Source: Leptospira brenneri
GTDB lineage: Bacteria > Spirochaetota > Leptospiria > Leptospirales > Leptospiraceae
Length of the DNA stretch: 64,000 nucleotides
Direction: 5' to 3'
Assembly (NCBI RefSeq): GCF_002812125.1
Contig: NZ_NPDQ01000001.1
Coordinates: 372,001 to 436,000 of the forward strand
Shown: one piece after another, positions 1-8,748 of the stretch
Layout of the letters: every line of letters begins with the position of its first letter
How positions within the stretch are numbered: the first letter of the stretch is position 1
Made by a program: the position numbers and the translations under genes
The notes under the pieces: model-generated
What the model was told of the DNA's origin: nothing
What the model saw: the letters and a program-made list of their open reading frames with translations, nothing else
Database searches by the model: none

Positions 1-73
1 TTACCGAAAGTTTTAATTGATAACTAGAAGGTAAAAAATATTTTAACGAATTTTTGAACTTACCAGAATTCAT
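1..73 (-). CDS. N-terminus of an unidentified protein running off the left edge
   Basis: An ATG at 73-71 opens a frame that stays open to base 1, giving 24 residues that begin MNSGKFKNSL. It overlaps the argJ stop codon as ATGA, the usual sign of translational coupling, so it is probably the next gene of the argJ transcript. The visible part is basic and then mildly hydrophobic, as in the start of a membrane or exported protein. Too little is present for a family assignment. Confidence 0.45.
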   Translation of the reverse strand, partial: MNSGKFKNSLKYFLPSSYQLKLSV

Positions 74-1224
74 GTTGTGTAGTAGGCGTTTTCCTGGATA
101 TATCCTTCTGTGAAATCGCAACTCCAAAATGTTTTTTGGAAGGATCCTGTATTTAATACAACAGAGATTTGAATTTCTTCATTCGATTTTAAATATTCGG
201 CTAACTTTGTTTTGGTGTCATTATCGGCACCCTTAACTGCGATTCCACCTAATTGAATTTCTAAAGAGTCATAAGGAATTGGTTCATCAAAGACTTTTCC
301 AATTGCCATCACAAATCTTCCCCAGTTGGGATCTCCACCATAAATGGCAGTTTTGACCAGTGGTGAATTGAGAATGGATTTTCCGATTTTAGTGACTTGT
401 ACATCATCTCTTCCATGAGAAACGGTAAGTTCTATCAGTTTGGATGCACCTTCTCCATCGCGGGCAATCATCTTGGAAAGGTCAGTGGCAATTTCTCTCA
501 AATGAGATTCAAAGACGTCATCGGGAATGGTTCCGAGAACTCCAGAACACATTAGAACTACAGTATCGCTTGTGGATGTATCGGAGTCGATAGTTACACA
601 GTTATATGTTACATCCACAACTCGTTTTAAAATTCCTTGTAAGTCTCCTGATTCAGGAATGTAATCGGAAAGGATATAGGACAACATGGTGGCCATATTT
701 GGTTCAATCATTCCGGCCCCTTTTGCAATCCCAAACATTACACCTTCACTGGTTTGGTTTGTCATGGTTCGATAAGAAATTTTTTTGCGGGTGTCGGTAG
801 TCATAATAGCTTCTGCTACTTCTTCTAAATTCCCCGGTTTTAAATCTGCTTTTGCCGTAGAACAAGCATTAAGGATTTTTTCTATGGGAAGGGGAACGCC
901 AATCACTCCTGTGGAGGAAGGAAGGATGTCTTTGGCTGGGATTCCCAAGGATTTTCCGAGTTCTGTACAAATGGCATAGGAATTTTGAATTCCTTGTTCT
1001 CCCGTTGCCACATTGGAATTTTTGGAATTGATTACGATTGCTTGGAGATATCCGTCTTTGATATGGTCGCGGCCCACATAAATGGGAGCACCTGGGAAAT
1101 TATTACGGGTGAATACAGCTGCCGCCTTACATCGATTTTCTGAATAAATGACCGCAAAATCTAAGCTCGAGTCTTTGATCCCTATGTTTTTGCCGAAGGA
1201 ATAAAATCCCAATGGAAACTTCAT
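70..1224 (-). CDS. argJ: Bifunctional glutamate N-acetyltransferase / amino-acid acetyltransferase ArgJ
   Basis: ArgJ transfers the acetyl group of N-acetylornithine to glutamate, closing the cyclic arginine pathway; bifunctional members also make N-acetylglutamate from acetyl-CoA. The 384-residue product has the family's usual length and carries the self-cleavage motif ATML, with Thr179 the expected nucleophile that becomes the N-terminus of the beta chain. Other ArgJ blocks are visible: the FTRN segment near residue 38, the SSTGVIG oxyanion region near 103, and GGDPNWGR in the C-terminal half. The start is ATG, with a hairpin just upstream that reaches towards the ribosome-binding region. 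Whether it is mono- or bifunctional cannot be read here. Family certainty is high. Confidence 0.96.
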   Translation of the reverse strand: MKFPLGFYSFGKNIGIKDSSLDFAVIYSENRCKAAAVFTRNNFPGAPIYVGRDHIKDGYLQAIVINSKNSNVATGEQGIQNSYAICTELGKSLGIPAKDILPSSTGVIGVPLPIEKILNACSTAKADLKPGNLEEVAEAIMTTDTRKKISYRTMTNQTSEGVMFGIAKGAGMIEPNMATMLSYILSDYIPESGDLQGILKRVVDVTYNCVTIDSDTSTSDTVVLMCSGVLGTIPDDVFESHLREIATDLSKMIARDGEGASKLIELTVSHGRDDVQVTKIGKSILNSPLVKTAIYGGDPNWGRFVMAIGKVFDEPIPYDSLEIQLGGIAVKGADNDTKTKLAEYLKSNEEIQISVVLNTGSFQKTFWSCDFTEGYIQENAYYTT

Positions 1225-1232
1225 AAATACCT

Positions 1233-1257
1233 ACCGGATACCAATATTCTATCCGGT
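1233..1257 (-). promoter_or_regulatory. Perfect inverted repeat in the argJ leader
   Basis: Arms 1233-1240 (ACCGGATA) and 1250-1257 (TATCCGGT) are perfect 8-base complements around a 9-base loop. The element sits 8 bases before the argJ start and just after the histidine kinase stop. In the argJ transcript the 3' arm runs directly into the purine stretch that would serve as the ribosome-binding site. No T-tract follows, so it is not a standard terminator; an operator or translation-controlling hairpin is possible. Confidence 0.4.
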
Positions 1258-1275
1258 GACTTCCCTTACGAGAAT

Positions 1276-2640
1276 CTATTTTTTGGGAAATTCAAAGGTA
1301 AAAATGGAACCCCCTCGGGGGTTCGGGGAAACAAAAACTTCTCCAGAGTGTAGTCTTGCGATGTGTTTGACTATGGAAAGACCAAGTCCTGTTCCACCTT
1401 CTTTTCGAGAACGGTTGGTATCGACACGGAAAAAACGTTCAAAAATACGGTCTGCATCTTCTGCAGAAATTCCAATTCCGTGATCAACTACCTGGATTTG
1501 GTTTTTGTTTTCTGTCGACGTAGCCCTTACAATCACACTGGAACCTTCTGGACTATAGGCGGAAGCGTTAGAAATCAAATTCACCAGTAGATCTTCGAGG
1601 AGGAGGCGATCCGCTTTCACCCGAAAGTCTAGTGGGATATCCAAAACCAGATTTTGTTTTTTTTGGGAATAGATCACACCCAAAGACTCAGATACATTTT
1701 TTACTAGTTCCGACAGAGAAAAATCAGTTAGGTTTAGTATTGTTTTATGACTTTCCAAACGCGATACCGTCAGCATGTCTTCAACAATTCGAATTAACCT
1801 TTCTGTATTTCTAAGGATGGCATCTAAAAATTTTCTTTCATTTGAATCTTCTGGAAGTTTGAGTTTGTATTCCAAAGTTTCTGCATAACCTTTAATTGAT
1901 GTTATGGGAGTTTTTAATTCGTGAGAAGCATTTTGGAAAAATTGTTCTCGAATGAGTTGGTTTTGTCTATCTTCTGTAATGTCTGATAATACACCAATAT
2001 ACAATTGAATTACCGAGTCAGATTTAATTGGATAAATACGAGCGGTATAAAAGTGAATTCCGTCTTGAAACTCCGTTTTTCCTTCCACACCATGATGGAT
2101 TTTTTCTTTAATAAAACTGAGGAGTTCTTTGTTTTTGATCGAAGGAATATAGTCTTTGAACTGAGAATTTTTTACAATTAAGGTATCAGAAATATTTCGA
2201 TTCAGAAATAGAAATTTTTCATTTCCATCAATCGCAAAGACACCTTCTTTTAAATTCTGTAGTAGGTAGTTGAATTTTTCTTTTTCGACGGTAAGATCCA
2301 AAAATTGGACTTTAAGTCGTTTGGCCATTTCATTGATAGACAATGCAAGAGTTGCCAATTCACGGATATCAGGAGAAGATAACTCGACTCCGAAGTCACC
2401 AGCGTTGATTTCTTTGGTTTTTTTCTCTACGGCTGCCAGTGGATCTGTAATCCGCATTGCAATGTTAGTTGAGGTATAAAAAGTACCAAATATAGAAATC
2501 AAAACAAAAGCAAATAGGATGAGAGGGCGTACTGCGGGTACAACTAGATCATAAATGAAAAACACACCCAAAGCTAGGGTCAGTAAAAGAAGTAAAAGAC
2601 CCCAGTTGAGTAAAAGTAATGTAGAAAAAAAACTACGCAT
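1276..2640 (-). CDS. PhoR-type membrane sensor histidine kinase
   Basis: This is a 454-residue sensor kinase that should phosphorylate the response regulator encoded immediately upstream. Two membrane segments (about 8-30 and 37-60) are separated by only a few residues, so there is almost no periplasmic sensor. They are followed by a HAMP-like linker (60-112), a PAS-like domain (about 120-215), a HisKA domain with His240 in the motif SHELKTP, and a HATPase domain with the N-box around Asn358, DHGIGIS and GTGLGLS. The architecture matches PhoR. The start overlaps the regulator gene by 8 bases, implying co-translation. With no periplasmic domain, signals probably come from the membrane, the PAS domain or a partner protein. 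A phosphate role is only suggested by resemblance. Confidence 0.93.
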   Translation of the reverse strand: MRSFFSTLLLLNWGLLLLLLTLALGVFFIYDLVVPAVRPLILFAFVLISIFGTFYTSTNIAMRITDPLAAVEKKTKEINAGDFGVELSSPDIRELATLALSINEMAKRLKVQFLDLTVEKEKFNYLLQNLKEGVFAIDGNEKFLFLNRNISDTLIVKNSQFKDYIPSIKNKELLSFIKEKIHHGVEGKTEFQDGIHFYTARIYPIKSDSVIQLYIGVLSDITEDRQNQLIREQFFQNASHELKTPITSIKGYAETLEYKLKLPEDSNERKFLDAILRNTERLIRIVEDMLTVSRLESHKTILNLTDFSLSELVKNVSESLGVIYSQKKQNLVLDIPLDFRVKADRLLLEDLLVNLISNASAYSPEGSSVIVRATSTENKNQIQVVDHGIGISAEDADRIFERFFRVDTNRSRKEGGTGLGLSIVKHIARLHSGEVFVSPNPRGGSIFTFEFPKK

Positions 2641-3307
2641 CTCGGAATCGGTAACCGACCCCGCGTATTGTTTCTAATCTTTCTTTTTCAGAAAGTAATT
2701 TATCTCGGAGACGTTTGATGTTTACGTCAACGGTTCTGTCGGTGACAAATACATCCTTTCCCCAAATCCGATCGAGTAGTTTGTCTCTGGAGAAAGCAAC
2801 GCCGGGGTTTCCAGCAAATAGTTGTAAGAGTTTAAATTCGATTAGAGTTAAATCAATTTCAGTTCCTTCTACAAAAACTTTGTGAGCTGTTGGATTGATT
2901 TGGATTTTCCCAGTAGAAATGGTTCCTTGGACTTCCCCGGTTGGATCTGTAGTTCTTCGCGTAACGGTTCTTACTCGGGCAACTAATTCCCTGATGTTAA
3001 ATGGTTTACGAATGTAATCATCAGCACCGAGTTCCAGCCCAAGTACAACATCGGTTTCCCCGGTTTTTGCGGTTACCATCAAAATGGGAATATGAGGGTA
3101 TTTTTCTTTAATGCGTTTGCAAAGATCCATCCCACCAATTCCCGGTAACATCAAATCTAATATGATTCCATCCGGGAGGTGTTTTTCTAAACGGGGGAGA
3201 ACTTCCATCCCATTGTGACAAACTTCAGTCTGAAATCCTTCTTCCTCTAAATGGAACTGGATGAGTCCTGCAATGTCTTCTTCGTCATCTACAATTAGTA
3301 TTTTCAT
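2633..3307 (-). CDS. PhoB/OmpR-family response regulator
   Basis: This 224-residue regulator has a receiver domain with the acidic pair near residues 7-9, the phospho-acceptor Asp51 in the stretch IILDLMLP, and a conserved Lys near 101. A winged-helix DNA-binding domain in the C-terminal 95 residues carries the typical ending TIRGVGYRF. It pairs with the downstream kinase through an 8-base overlap. Domain order and length are those of PhoB/OmpR proteins. The target genes are unknown and no direct-repeat box was recognised nearby. Confidence 0.95.
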   Translation of the reverse strand: MKILIVDDEEDIAGLIQFHLEEEGFQTEVCHNGMEVLPRLEKHLPDGIILDLMLPGIGGMDLCKRIKEKYPHIPILMVTAKTGETDVVLGLELGADDYIRKPFNIRELVARVRTVTRRTTDPTGEVQGTISTGKIQINPTAHKVFVEGTEIDLTLIEFKLLQLFAGNPGVAFSRDKLLDRIWGKDVFVTDRTVDVNIKRLRDKLLSEKERLETIRGVGYRFRDA

Positions 3308-3378
3308 GAATTATTCCAAAAGTAACAGGGATTCATTACAAAGAGAATACAAAATGATTACAATGGAACGATATCTAT

Positions 3379-3759
3379 CTATTTGCCAAGCATTTGGTTG
3401 ATGTCTCGGATGGCTTGTCTTTGGCGGAGTAATAAAAACCCAAGAAATCCAAAAAATAAAAAGAAGGCAAGTCCATACACCCAAAGTAAGGAACGTAGAC
3501 GTGCCTGTTCTTTTTCAATAGCTTGGATTTCTTCCAAGTGGGAGATGAGGAAATAGAAATGGTCAGCTTTTGCGTAGGATTTTTTGACCTCAGTTCGGAG
3601 TTCCGAGACGAGAATTTTAGAATCCTCTTTGGAAAGGGATTCGATCAAAGGGAGTGCCTTGTCTAAATCCATTTTTAAAAACTCTTCTCCTGACGGCAAA
3701 GCCTCGGCAGAAAGGGAAACGGTAAAACTAAGAACTAGGAGAACAAATAGACCTTTCAC
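3379..3759 (-). CDS. Small exported protein with C-terminal membrane anchor
   Basis: The start is GTG. The 126-residue product has a cleavable signal peptide (residues 1-17, ending LSA), a Lys/Glu-rich helical region of about 75 residues on the outer face of the inner membrane, and one transmembrane helix (about 92-112) followed by a short basic tail. It lies 8 bases downstream of the small two-helix membrane protein and in the same run as the ECF sigma gene. I do not recognise a family. Its position suggests part of a sigma-factor control module, for example a periplasmic sensor or stabiliser; this is inference. Confidence 0.7.
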   Translation of the reverse strand: MKGLFVLLVLSFTVSLSAEALPSGEEFLKMDLDKALPLIESLSKEDSKILVSELRTEVKKSYAKADHFYFLISHLEEIQAIEKEQARLRSLLWVYGLAFFLFFGFLGFLLLRQRQAIRDINQMLGK

Positions 3760-3767
3760 GAATTACT

Positions 3768-4127
3768 TTAAACCTCTTCAAATCCAAGTTTCTCTTTCCA
3801 TTCATTCAGAAAAGGAATTCTTGTGTTGAGAAGTAAAAAGCCAAGCGCGAGAGAGTAAAAACAGAAAAACAAACTGGAACTTATCAAAAGAGGCAAAAGT
3901 AATCCCGTATTTTCCTGATAAATTACAGAGACAAACATTGTCCCGATCGGAATGAGAAATAATAGGATCGAAAGACCTAAAGAGGAAAACAAAAACTTCA
4001 AAGGCAAAATTTGCCCTAACACTCGCAAGCGGATGACAGCAGGCGCTCCCGAATGTTTTAAAAAAGGATCTGGGTGGTCAAATGTGTTCACAACATTTTT
4101 AGATTTAGAATTAACCTTCGATTTCAT
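3768..4127 (-). CDS. Small two-helix membrane protein coupled to the ECF sigma gene
   Basis: The 119-residue protein has a polar, basic cytoplasmic N-terminus of about 45 residues, two hydrophobic helices (about 48-70 and 78-101) and a short tail. Its ATG lies 17 bases inside the sigma-factor gene, so translation is likely coupled. In most bacteria the gene overlapping the 3' end of an ECF sigma gene encodes the anti-sigma factor. No zinc-binding HxxxCxxC motif or recognisable anti-sigma domain is visible, so it could be an unusual anti-sigma protein or an unrelated membrane protein. Confidence 0.7.
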   Translation of the reverse strand: MKSKVNSKSKNVVNTFDHPDPFLKHSGAPAVIRLRVLGQILPLKFLFSSLGLSILLFLIPIGTMFVSVIYQENTGLLLPLLISSSLFFCFYSLALGFLLLNTRIPFLNEWKEKLGFEEV

Positions 4128-4614
4128 GTGACCACCATTTCCTCAAAAGATCTTTCCCTCTGGAGATATGACTTTTAATCGTACCTAGTTTGATATTTAG
4201 ATCGGAAGCAATTTCTTTCAAAGGTTTGTTTTCAAAGTAATGCAAGAGAATGGGCATTTGGTATGATTTCGGTAATTTGGAAATCAAAGATCGTAAAGTA
4301 TTACTTGTTTCTTCTTTATCCAAAATTTCCGCAACGGAAGGTTTTGACTGGTCGGCCACAGAAGAGATATCTTCTTTCCAATCGGTAATGGGTAATTTTT
4401 TCTTTTTAAAAACTTTTGTTAGGCGAAACCTTGCGATTTGAAACAACCAAGTAGAAAACTGAGATTCTCCTCGGAACTGACTGAGAGATTCGTATGCTTT
4501 TAAAAAAACTTCTTGGGTGAAATCTTCTGCTTCTTCGTCTGTGAGGAAGGCTTTTTTTGCCTGGGAAAATACCATCCCTTGGTATCGTTTCATTAGGACT
4601 TCGAATTGGGACAC
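4111..4614 (-). CDS. ECF-family RNA polymerase sigma factor
   Basis: This protein directs RNA polymerase to a specific promoter set. Region 2 is seen in the DEEAEDFTQEVFLKAY segment and the FSTWLFQIARFRL block. Region 4 is seen in the LPKSYQMPILLHYFE segment and the helix-turn-helix ending GTIKSHISRGKDLLRK. The only standard start is GTG at 4614, preceded by GGGGAG at very short spacing. Upstream of it the same frame stays open and reads NEEDWNSIQSVLRGD, which looks like conserved sigma region 2.1, yet holds no ATG, GTG or TTG before the next stop at 4846-4848. The true N-terminus may therefore lie further upstream than 4614. Confidence 0.9.
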   Translation of the reverse strand: MSQFEVLMKRYQGMVFSQAKKAFLTDEEAEDFTQEVFLKAYESLSQFRGESQFSTWLFQIARFRLTKVFKKKKLPITDWKEDISSVADQSKPSVAEILDKEETSNTLRSLISKLPKSYQMPILLHYFENKPLKEIASDLNIKLGTIKSHISRGKDLLRKWWSHEIEG

Positions 4615-4679
4615 ATCTCCCCGTAAGACAGATTGGATAGAGTTCCAATCTTCTTCATTACAGATGCGTTTTGTCGATT

Positions 4680-5054
4680 CTACCGACTCATTTTGTAGAA
4701 GGTCAAGAGACCGAGTCCAATTGCGAATGGGATTAACCCTCCTAACATCGCCATAGAACGACCTAAGACGAGTATAAATACAAACGATAAGGCAAAACCA
4801 GTGAATGTCAACAAAAGACCCAGGAAAAATGAATACAATCTGATGTCAAAACTCCAAGGTTTGTACTGGCCTGATTGGATGAGGGCCATTTTTTGTTTAT
4901 GCCACCACTGAAACAAAAAAAACAAAAGTGTGGTTCCAAAGATGATCCCTATATTGGGAACTAAATACAAAACCAAACGATAAGGATCAGAACCCCCGGT
5001 TTTTTGAATTTCTGATAATAATTTTATAATTGTTTCATATTGTTCTGGAGTCAT
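4680..5054 (-). CDS. Small inner-membrane protein (DUF6249-like)
   Basis: The 124-residue protein has a short cytoplasmic N-terminus and three predicted membrane helices, with the loop WWHKQKMALIQSGQYKP between the first two. That loop resembles the small DUF6249-type membrane proteins often found beside ECF sigma genes. I chose ATG at 5054 rather than an upstream TTG because GGAGAGG lies at good spacing before it. It overlaps the end of the upstream gene by 20 bases and precedes the sigma gene. The function is unknown; a role in the sigma regulon or its control is a context inference. Confidence 0.75.
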   Translation of the reverse strand: MTPEQYETIIKLLSEIQKTGGSDPYRLVLYLVPNIGIIFGTTLLFFLFQWWHKQKMALIQSGQYKPWSFDIRLYSFFLGLLLTFTGFALSFVFILVLGRSMAMLGGLIPFAIGLGLLTFYKMSR

Positions 5055-6222
5055 ACACAGCCTCTCCAATTAAATTTGATGCATACGTACTCAGTAGAGA
5101 CATCCCTTCTGATTTGTCACATTGGAAAATCTGTATTCCTATATTTGTTGTGTCGGATTCCCCTTTTTTTAGACTCCTGAGACTTCCATAAAAAGTATAA
5201 GGGGAAGAGTTAATCACCATTTGAAAGGACACAGGAGATCCTAATGTTCTGTTTTCAATACTAGTGCCAGCGGGTAAGGCCATACTAATTCCACGTCCGT
5301 CTTGGCTAATGTCTCTAACGGGTGTTGTGCGAATAATAGTTTCCCAATCTTTTGCGTAAACAAACTCTAATTGGAATACAAATTCCTCCGCTTTTTGTTC
5401 TAAAAAAGTAAGTAAGGGTCCAATCCCTTCTGGTCCTTCAATATCCGATTGTAAGATTGGATTTCCTAAGTCTGGTAAATTACTAATAATTTCAAAATAT
5501 CCGAGTAATACTTTTCCATTAGAGAAAAATGGAAAAATTAAAGTAGATTTTGTATTGTTTAAAAGTAGGGAATCTAAGTAAGATCGGATATAAATTTCGG
5601 TCAATTTTTTGGGGCTGTAAAAACTTCTATCTGTATAAAAAATTCTACGATTCGCATCACGCACATAATACGGTGCTTTCGAAATAGCAAGGGCCTCCAT
5701 CAGTTGTGTATCTACAGCATAATAAAATCCAATTTGTACTTTTTTGATAAAGTAACCATAATTTGTTAGTGTTTGTTCCAAGTGGACTTGCCACTGGTTT
5801 AAGGTTTGGTTGATGATAGATGTTTTACCATAAATAGAAATAACGGTTCCTAAATCTGCTGTTTGTGCCATTTTGATTTCATAAGCTGAGATATCTTCTA
5901 TCGTAGCTCGTTTAGCAGAACGTTCTAATGGTTCAATGAGAATTTCATATACTTGGAGAAGGTCATCTTGGTAGGGATTGACTGGTTTGACACGGAGTTC
6001 CACTCGATTTTCTTTGAGAACACAAACGAGTGATTTGGGTTTGGTGAGTAGGGGTTCTGATGCAACGATTGTAAAATGAACGGACTTCATGATATCGTTG
6101 ACTGCCACAGGATTCTGGAGAGTAAATTTTTGTTTAGAATCTCGCTCTTGCAGGACAGTTGCTGTCAATTTGGAAACAATCCCTAAAAGTGTCCTTTGGT
6201 CAGTCAGTCTGTATTTTTTCAT
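5035..6222 (-). CDS. DUF1577-like protein, possibly with C-terminal PilZ-like domain
   Basis: The protein has 395 residues with the start at ATG 6222 (MKKYRLTD); the frame is open further upstream, but that part overlaps the divergent gene. There is no signal peptide or membrane helix. The middle contains strings such as YYVRDANRRIFYTD and LIFPFFSNGKVLLGYFE, typical of the DUF1577 family that I associate with Leptospira. The C-terminal 100 residues (RDISQDGRGISMALP) resemble a PilZ-type beta barrel with its RxxxR..D/NxSxxG-like start, although the leading arginines are not clear. If PilZ, it could bind cyclic di-GMP. Function is unproven. Confidence 0.72.
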   Translation of the reverse strand: MKKYRLTDQRTLLGIVSKLTATVLQERDSKQKFTLQNPVAVNDIMKSVHFTIVASEPLLTKPKSLVCVLKENRVELRVKPVNPYQDDLLQVYEILIEPLERSAKRATIEDISAYEIKMAQTADLGTVISIYGKTSIINQTLNQWQVHLEQTLTNYGYFIKKVQIGFYYAVDTQLMEALAISKAPYYVRDANRRIFYTDRSFYSPKKLTEIYIRSYLDSLLLNNTKSTLIFPFFSNGKVLLGYFEIISNLPDLGNPILQSDIEGPEGIGPLLTFLEQKAEEFVFQLEFVYAKDWETIIRTTPVRDISQDGRGISMALPAGTSIENRTLGSPVSFQMVINSSPYTFYGSLRSLKKGESDTTNIGIQIFQCDKSEGMSLLSTYASNLIGEAVYDSRTI

Positions 6223-6233
6223 GTCTAAGCTGT

Positions 6234-6965
6234 ATGATACGTAAAATCCTATTTTTTGCCATAGTTTTTCCATCTTTTTTACCACTTTTGGCTGAAAAAC
6301 CAAGATACCAGTATTTTGGTAAGGCGTATGATCTAAACACAGGAAAGTATATATACTCGGACAATCATAAAGAATATTATAATAATGGAAAACACGTTCA
6401 TTCAGATATCCAATACAAAGACTCTGAAGGAAAAGTTTTTGGCACCAAACATATCGAATTCGATAAAAATTCAGAGGTTCCCACTTTCAAAACAGAAGAC
6501 TTTCGGGATGGTTATATGGAAGGAGCGGATGTTAAGGGTAAATCTGTTCGTTTATTTTCCAAACGTAAAAAAGAAGATCCATTGGCAGAAAGAACTTATA
6601 CACCCAGGACCCCTGCCGTGATGGATGGGGGATTTGATTATTTTGTAAGAAACAATTGGGAACCACTTGCTCGGGGAGAACGAATGTCTTTTCATTTTCT
6701 TGCACCCATTCAGTTGGATGATTATAAGTTTGCTTGTGAAAAAATTCGAGACGGAGAATGGAAAGGAAGACCTGCTTTGTATTTACGATTGGAAGTGGAT
6801 AATTTTCTTTTGAAACAAGTGGTGAAACCTTTTCTTTTGGTATATGATGTGCAAACGAGAAGGATTTTACAGTTTGAGGGCCTTTCCAATATCAATGATG
6901 AAAATGGAAAAAGTTTAAAAGTGAAAATTGTTTATGATTATCCAAAGGAAGTACTAACACCTTGA
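6234..6965 (+). CDS. Exported protein of unknown function
   Basis: The 243-residue product begins [12 protein letters not shown] and has a signal peptide probably ending LLA near residue 20. The mature part is charged and has many aromatic residues, with stretches such as [20 protein letters not shown] that suggest beta structure, and a polar C-terminal domain ending in beta strands. The start lies 11 bases from the start of the divergent DUF1577-like gene, and neither has a strong ribosome-binding site. Its stop overlaps the TTG start of aat, so the two are probably co-transcribed. No family was recognised. Confidence 0.75.
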   Translation: MIRKILFFAIVFPSFLPLLAEKPRYQYFGKAYDLNTGKYIYSDNHKEYYNNGKHVHSDIQYKDSEGKVFGTKHIEFDKNSEVPTFKTEDFRDGYMEGADVKGKSVRLFSKRKKEDPLAERTYTPRTPAVMDGGFDYFVRNNWEPLARGERMSFHFLAPIQLDDYKFACEKIRDGEWKGRPALYLRLEVDNFLLKQVVKPFLLVYDVQTRRILQFEGLSNINDENGKSLKVKIVYDYPKEVLTP

Positions 6966-7627
6966 CACAAAGGAGTTTTGAACAATTTTTTAAAAATCCA
7001 AGAACTTGGAAAGAAGATCTAGTTGCTGTGGGTGGAGATTTCTCCGTCGATCGTTTGTTATATGCCTACAAACACGGAATTTTTCCTTGGTCGGAAGATC
7101 CTGTTCGATGGTATTGTTTGGATCCTCGGGCCATTTTTGATTTAAAACGAGTTCATTTTTCAAAAACCGTACTTCGCAAAGTAAAACAAAATAAATTTCG
7201 TATTTCTTTCAATGAAGCATTTCCCATTGTTATGCAAGGTTGTTCGTACCGTGAAAAAGATAATACTTGGATCACTCCCGGATTTATCCAAGGTTATGCT
7301 GAATTACATAGATTAGGTTGGGCTCATTCTGTTGAGGTTTGGAATCTGGAGAATGTTTTGGTGGGTGGGGTGTATGGAGTTGCCATCGGCAAATTCTTTG
7401 CTGGGGAAAGTATGTTTTCTTTTGAGTCAGATGCAGGAAAAATAGGACTCTATCATTTATTCGATAAATTAAAACAGTCGGGCTTTACACTTTTTGACAC
7501 CCAACAACTCAATCATGTAACTTGGCAGTTGGGTGCTTACGAAATTCCTAAACTATCTTATTTGGATCGTTTAGAACGTGCATTAGGCGATGGAAGGCCC
7601 TGGGTCATTCCAACTTCACTCGGCTGA
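6962..7627 (+). CDS. aat: Leucyl/phenylalanyl-tRNA-protein transferase
   Basis: Aat attaches Leu or Phe to N-terminal Arg or Lys of proteins, marking them for ClpS/ClpAP degradation. The 221-residue product shows the family motifs in order: [71 protein letters not shown] and the FDTQQLNHV segment. Length is normal. The start is TTG, overlapping the stop of the preceding exported-protein gene. The 3' end overlaps the convergent lipoprotein gene by 23 bases. Confidence 0.95.
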   Translation: MTQRSFEQFFKNPRTWKEDLVAVGGDFSVDRLLYAYKHGIFPWSEDPVRWYCLDPRAIFDLKRVHFSKTVLRKVKQNKFRISFNEAFPIVMQGCSYREKDNTWITPGFIQGYAELHRLGWAHSVEVWNLENVLVGGVYGVAIGKFFAGESMFSFESDAGKIGLYHLFDKLKQSGFTLFDTQQLNHVTWQLGAYEIPKLSYLDRLERALGDGRPWVIPTSLG

Positions 7628-8195
7628 ATTCATCTAGTTCCACTTTCCATAATTTCTGAATCTCTGTTGTCACAGTTTCCCATTCTTTTTCACCGATTTT
7701 TGGGGCTTTGTATGGGTCGAAGTTAGGATGGCTTTCCCAAAACTGATCTAGTTCTGGTTTAGAAATGGTGGTTCTATAAATCTCTGCTTCCTGAATTTCC
7801 GTATCAGGATTGTTTTCTCCCTGAATGAAAAAAGGTTTTGTGAGACTGAGAGAAAGTCTATGGAAATGATGGAGGGCAAGGGAATAACCAACTCTAAGTA
7901 GAACCAAACTATGATATTCTGTTCCCGTTTTTCGGTAATCAGATGCATCATTGAAGGTGAGAGCTGAGTTACTACCATAGGTGATGTTTATTTCGCTCTT
8001 TTGGTCTTTGTCGACACCAGATTCAAAGCGTTTGAACTCTTGTCCTAGAATTTTTGGCAAAACTATGTTTGCATAACTAGCGAGACTTTCATGATTCCCA
8101 TCCCGAAGGGAAGTGATGTCCTCTTTGGTGATTTCTTTCGGCTGGCAACCAAAGAGTAAAACAGTAGTTACAAGGAAGTTGAGAACAAGTTTCAT
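7605..8195 (-). CDS. Putative lipoprotein
   Basis: The 196-residue product starts MKLVLNFLV and has a lipoprotein signal peptide with Cys at about residue 17 in LLFGC. The mature region is polar with several Trp and Tyr residues and no recognised domain. The start at 8195 is one base after the stop of the DUF962 gene, indicating an operon. A longer upstream reading would spoil the signal peptide. The 3' end overlaps aat on the other strand. Function unknown. Confidence 0.75.
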   Translation of the reverse strand: MKLVLNFLVTTVLLFGCQPKEITKEDITSLRDGNHESLASYANIVLPKILGQEFKRFESGVDKDQKSEINITYGSNSALTFNDASDYRKTGTEYHSLVLLRVGYSLALHHFHRLSLSLTKPFFIQGENNPDTEIQEAEIYRTTISKPELDQFWESHPNFDPYKAPKIGEKEWETVTTEIQKLWKVELDEFSRVKLE

Positions 8196-8196
8196 C

Positions 8197-8532
8197 TTAA
8201 CCTTTATTTGACTTAATTTTGGCAAATTCTACATCAATGCGACCGGTTAACATTTTAAAATACATGATCCAGTCGGAGATAAAAGAATAAAATGGATAGG
8301 TAAAGGTTGCGGGTCGGTTCTTTTCTACGAAAAAATGTCCAATCCAAGCAAAGAAATACCCACTAACAAGGGCAAAAGCTAAGATATAGAACTTACCAGT
8401 AGATAAAAATCCAAGGATACATCCCAAGGCAAGACTTGATCCAATAAAATGAAGAGCGCGGTTGAAGGGATGGCTATGTTCCTCTAAATAAAAAGGGAAA
8501 AAATCTTTGAGTGTTTTGTATTTCTTTTCCAT
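8197..8532 (-). CDS. DUF962 / Mpo1-like integral membrane protein
   Basis: The 111-residue protein begins MEKKYKTLKDFFPFYL and carries the family pattern of conserved His and Asn residues (EEHSHPFNRALHFIG) followed by several hydrophobic helices and WIGHFFVEKNRPATF. Relatives include yeast Mpo1, a dioxygenase of fatty-acid alpha-oxidation, but most bacterial members are untested. The start at 8532 follows AAGGAG at 7-base spacing. It is co-transcribed with the downstream lipoprotein gene. The family is fairly sure, the reaction is not. Confidence 0.82.
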   Translation of the reverse strand: MEKKYKTLKDFFPFYLEEHSHPFNRALHFIGSSLALGCILGFLSTGKFYILAFALVSGYFFAWIGHFFVEKNRPATFTYPFYSFISDWIMYFKMLTGRIDVEFAKIKSNKG

Positions 8533-8748
8533 ACATGGCTCCTTGTGTTTGATCTTAATAGATATTTTAACTCCTGCCAACACAAAAATGATTCTAAATA
8601 TTAGAGTTTATCCCTAGTTTTTTTGTCTATATTCGATAAATCGGATATGATTTCAAAATTGTGTTGCGCGTTAGTGGGTACTGACTAATGTGCATTAACA
8701 TTTAGAATCTAACAGAGAGTTAAATTTAGCAAGAAAGCAGGAGAATGT

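Noticed and set aside
4406..4648. Alternative frame over the ECF sigma gene (80 residues)
   Set aside because: It overlaps the sigma gene almost fully, has a TTG start and no family resemblance.
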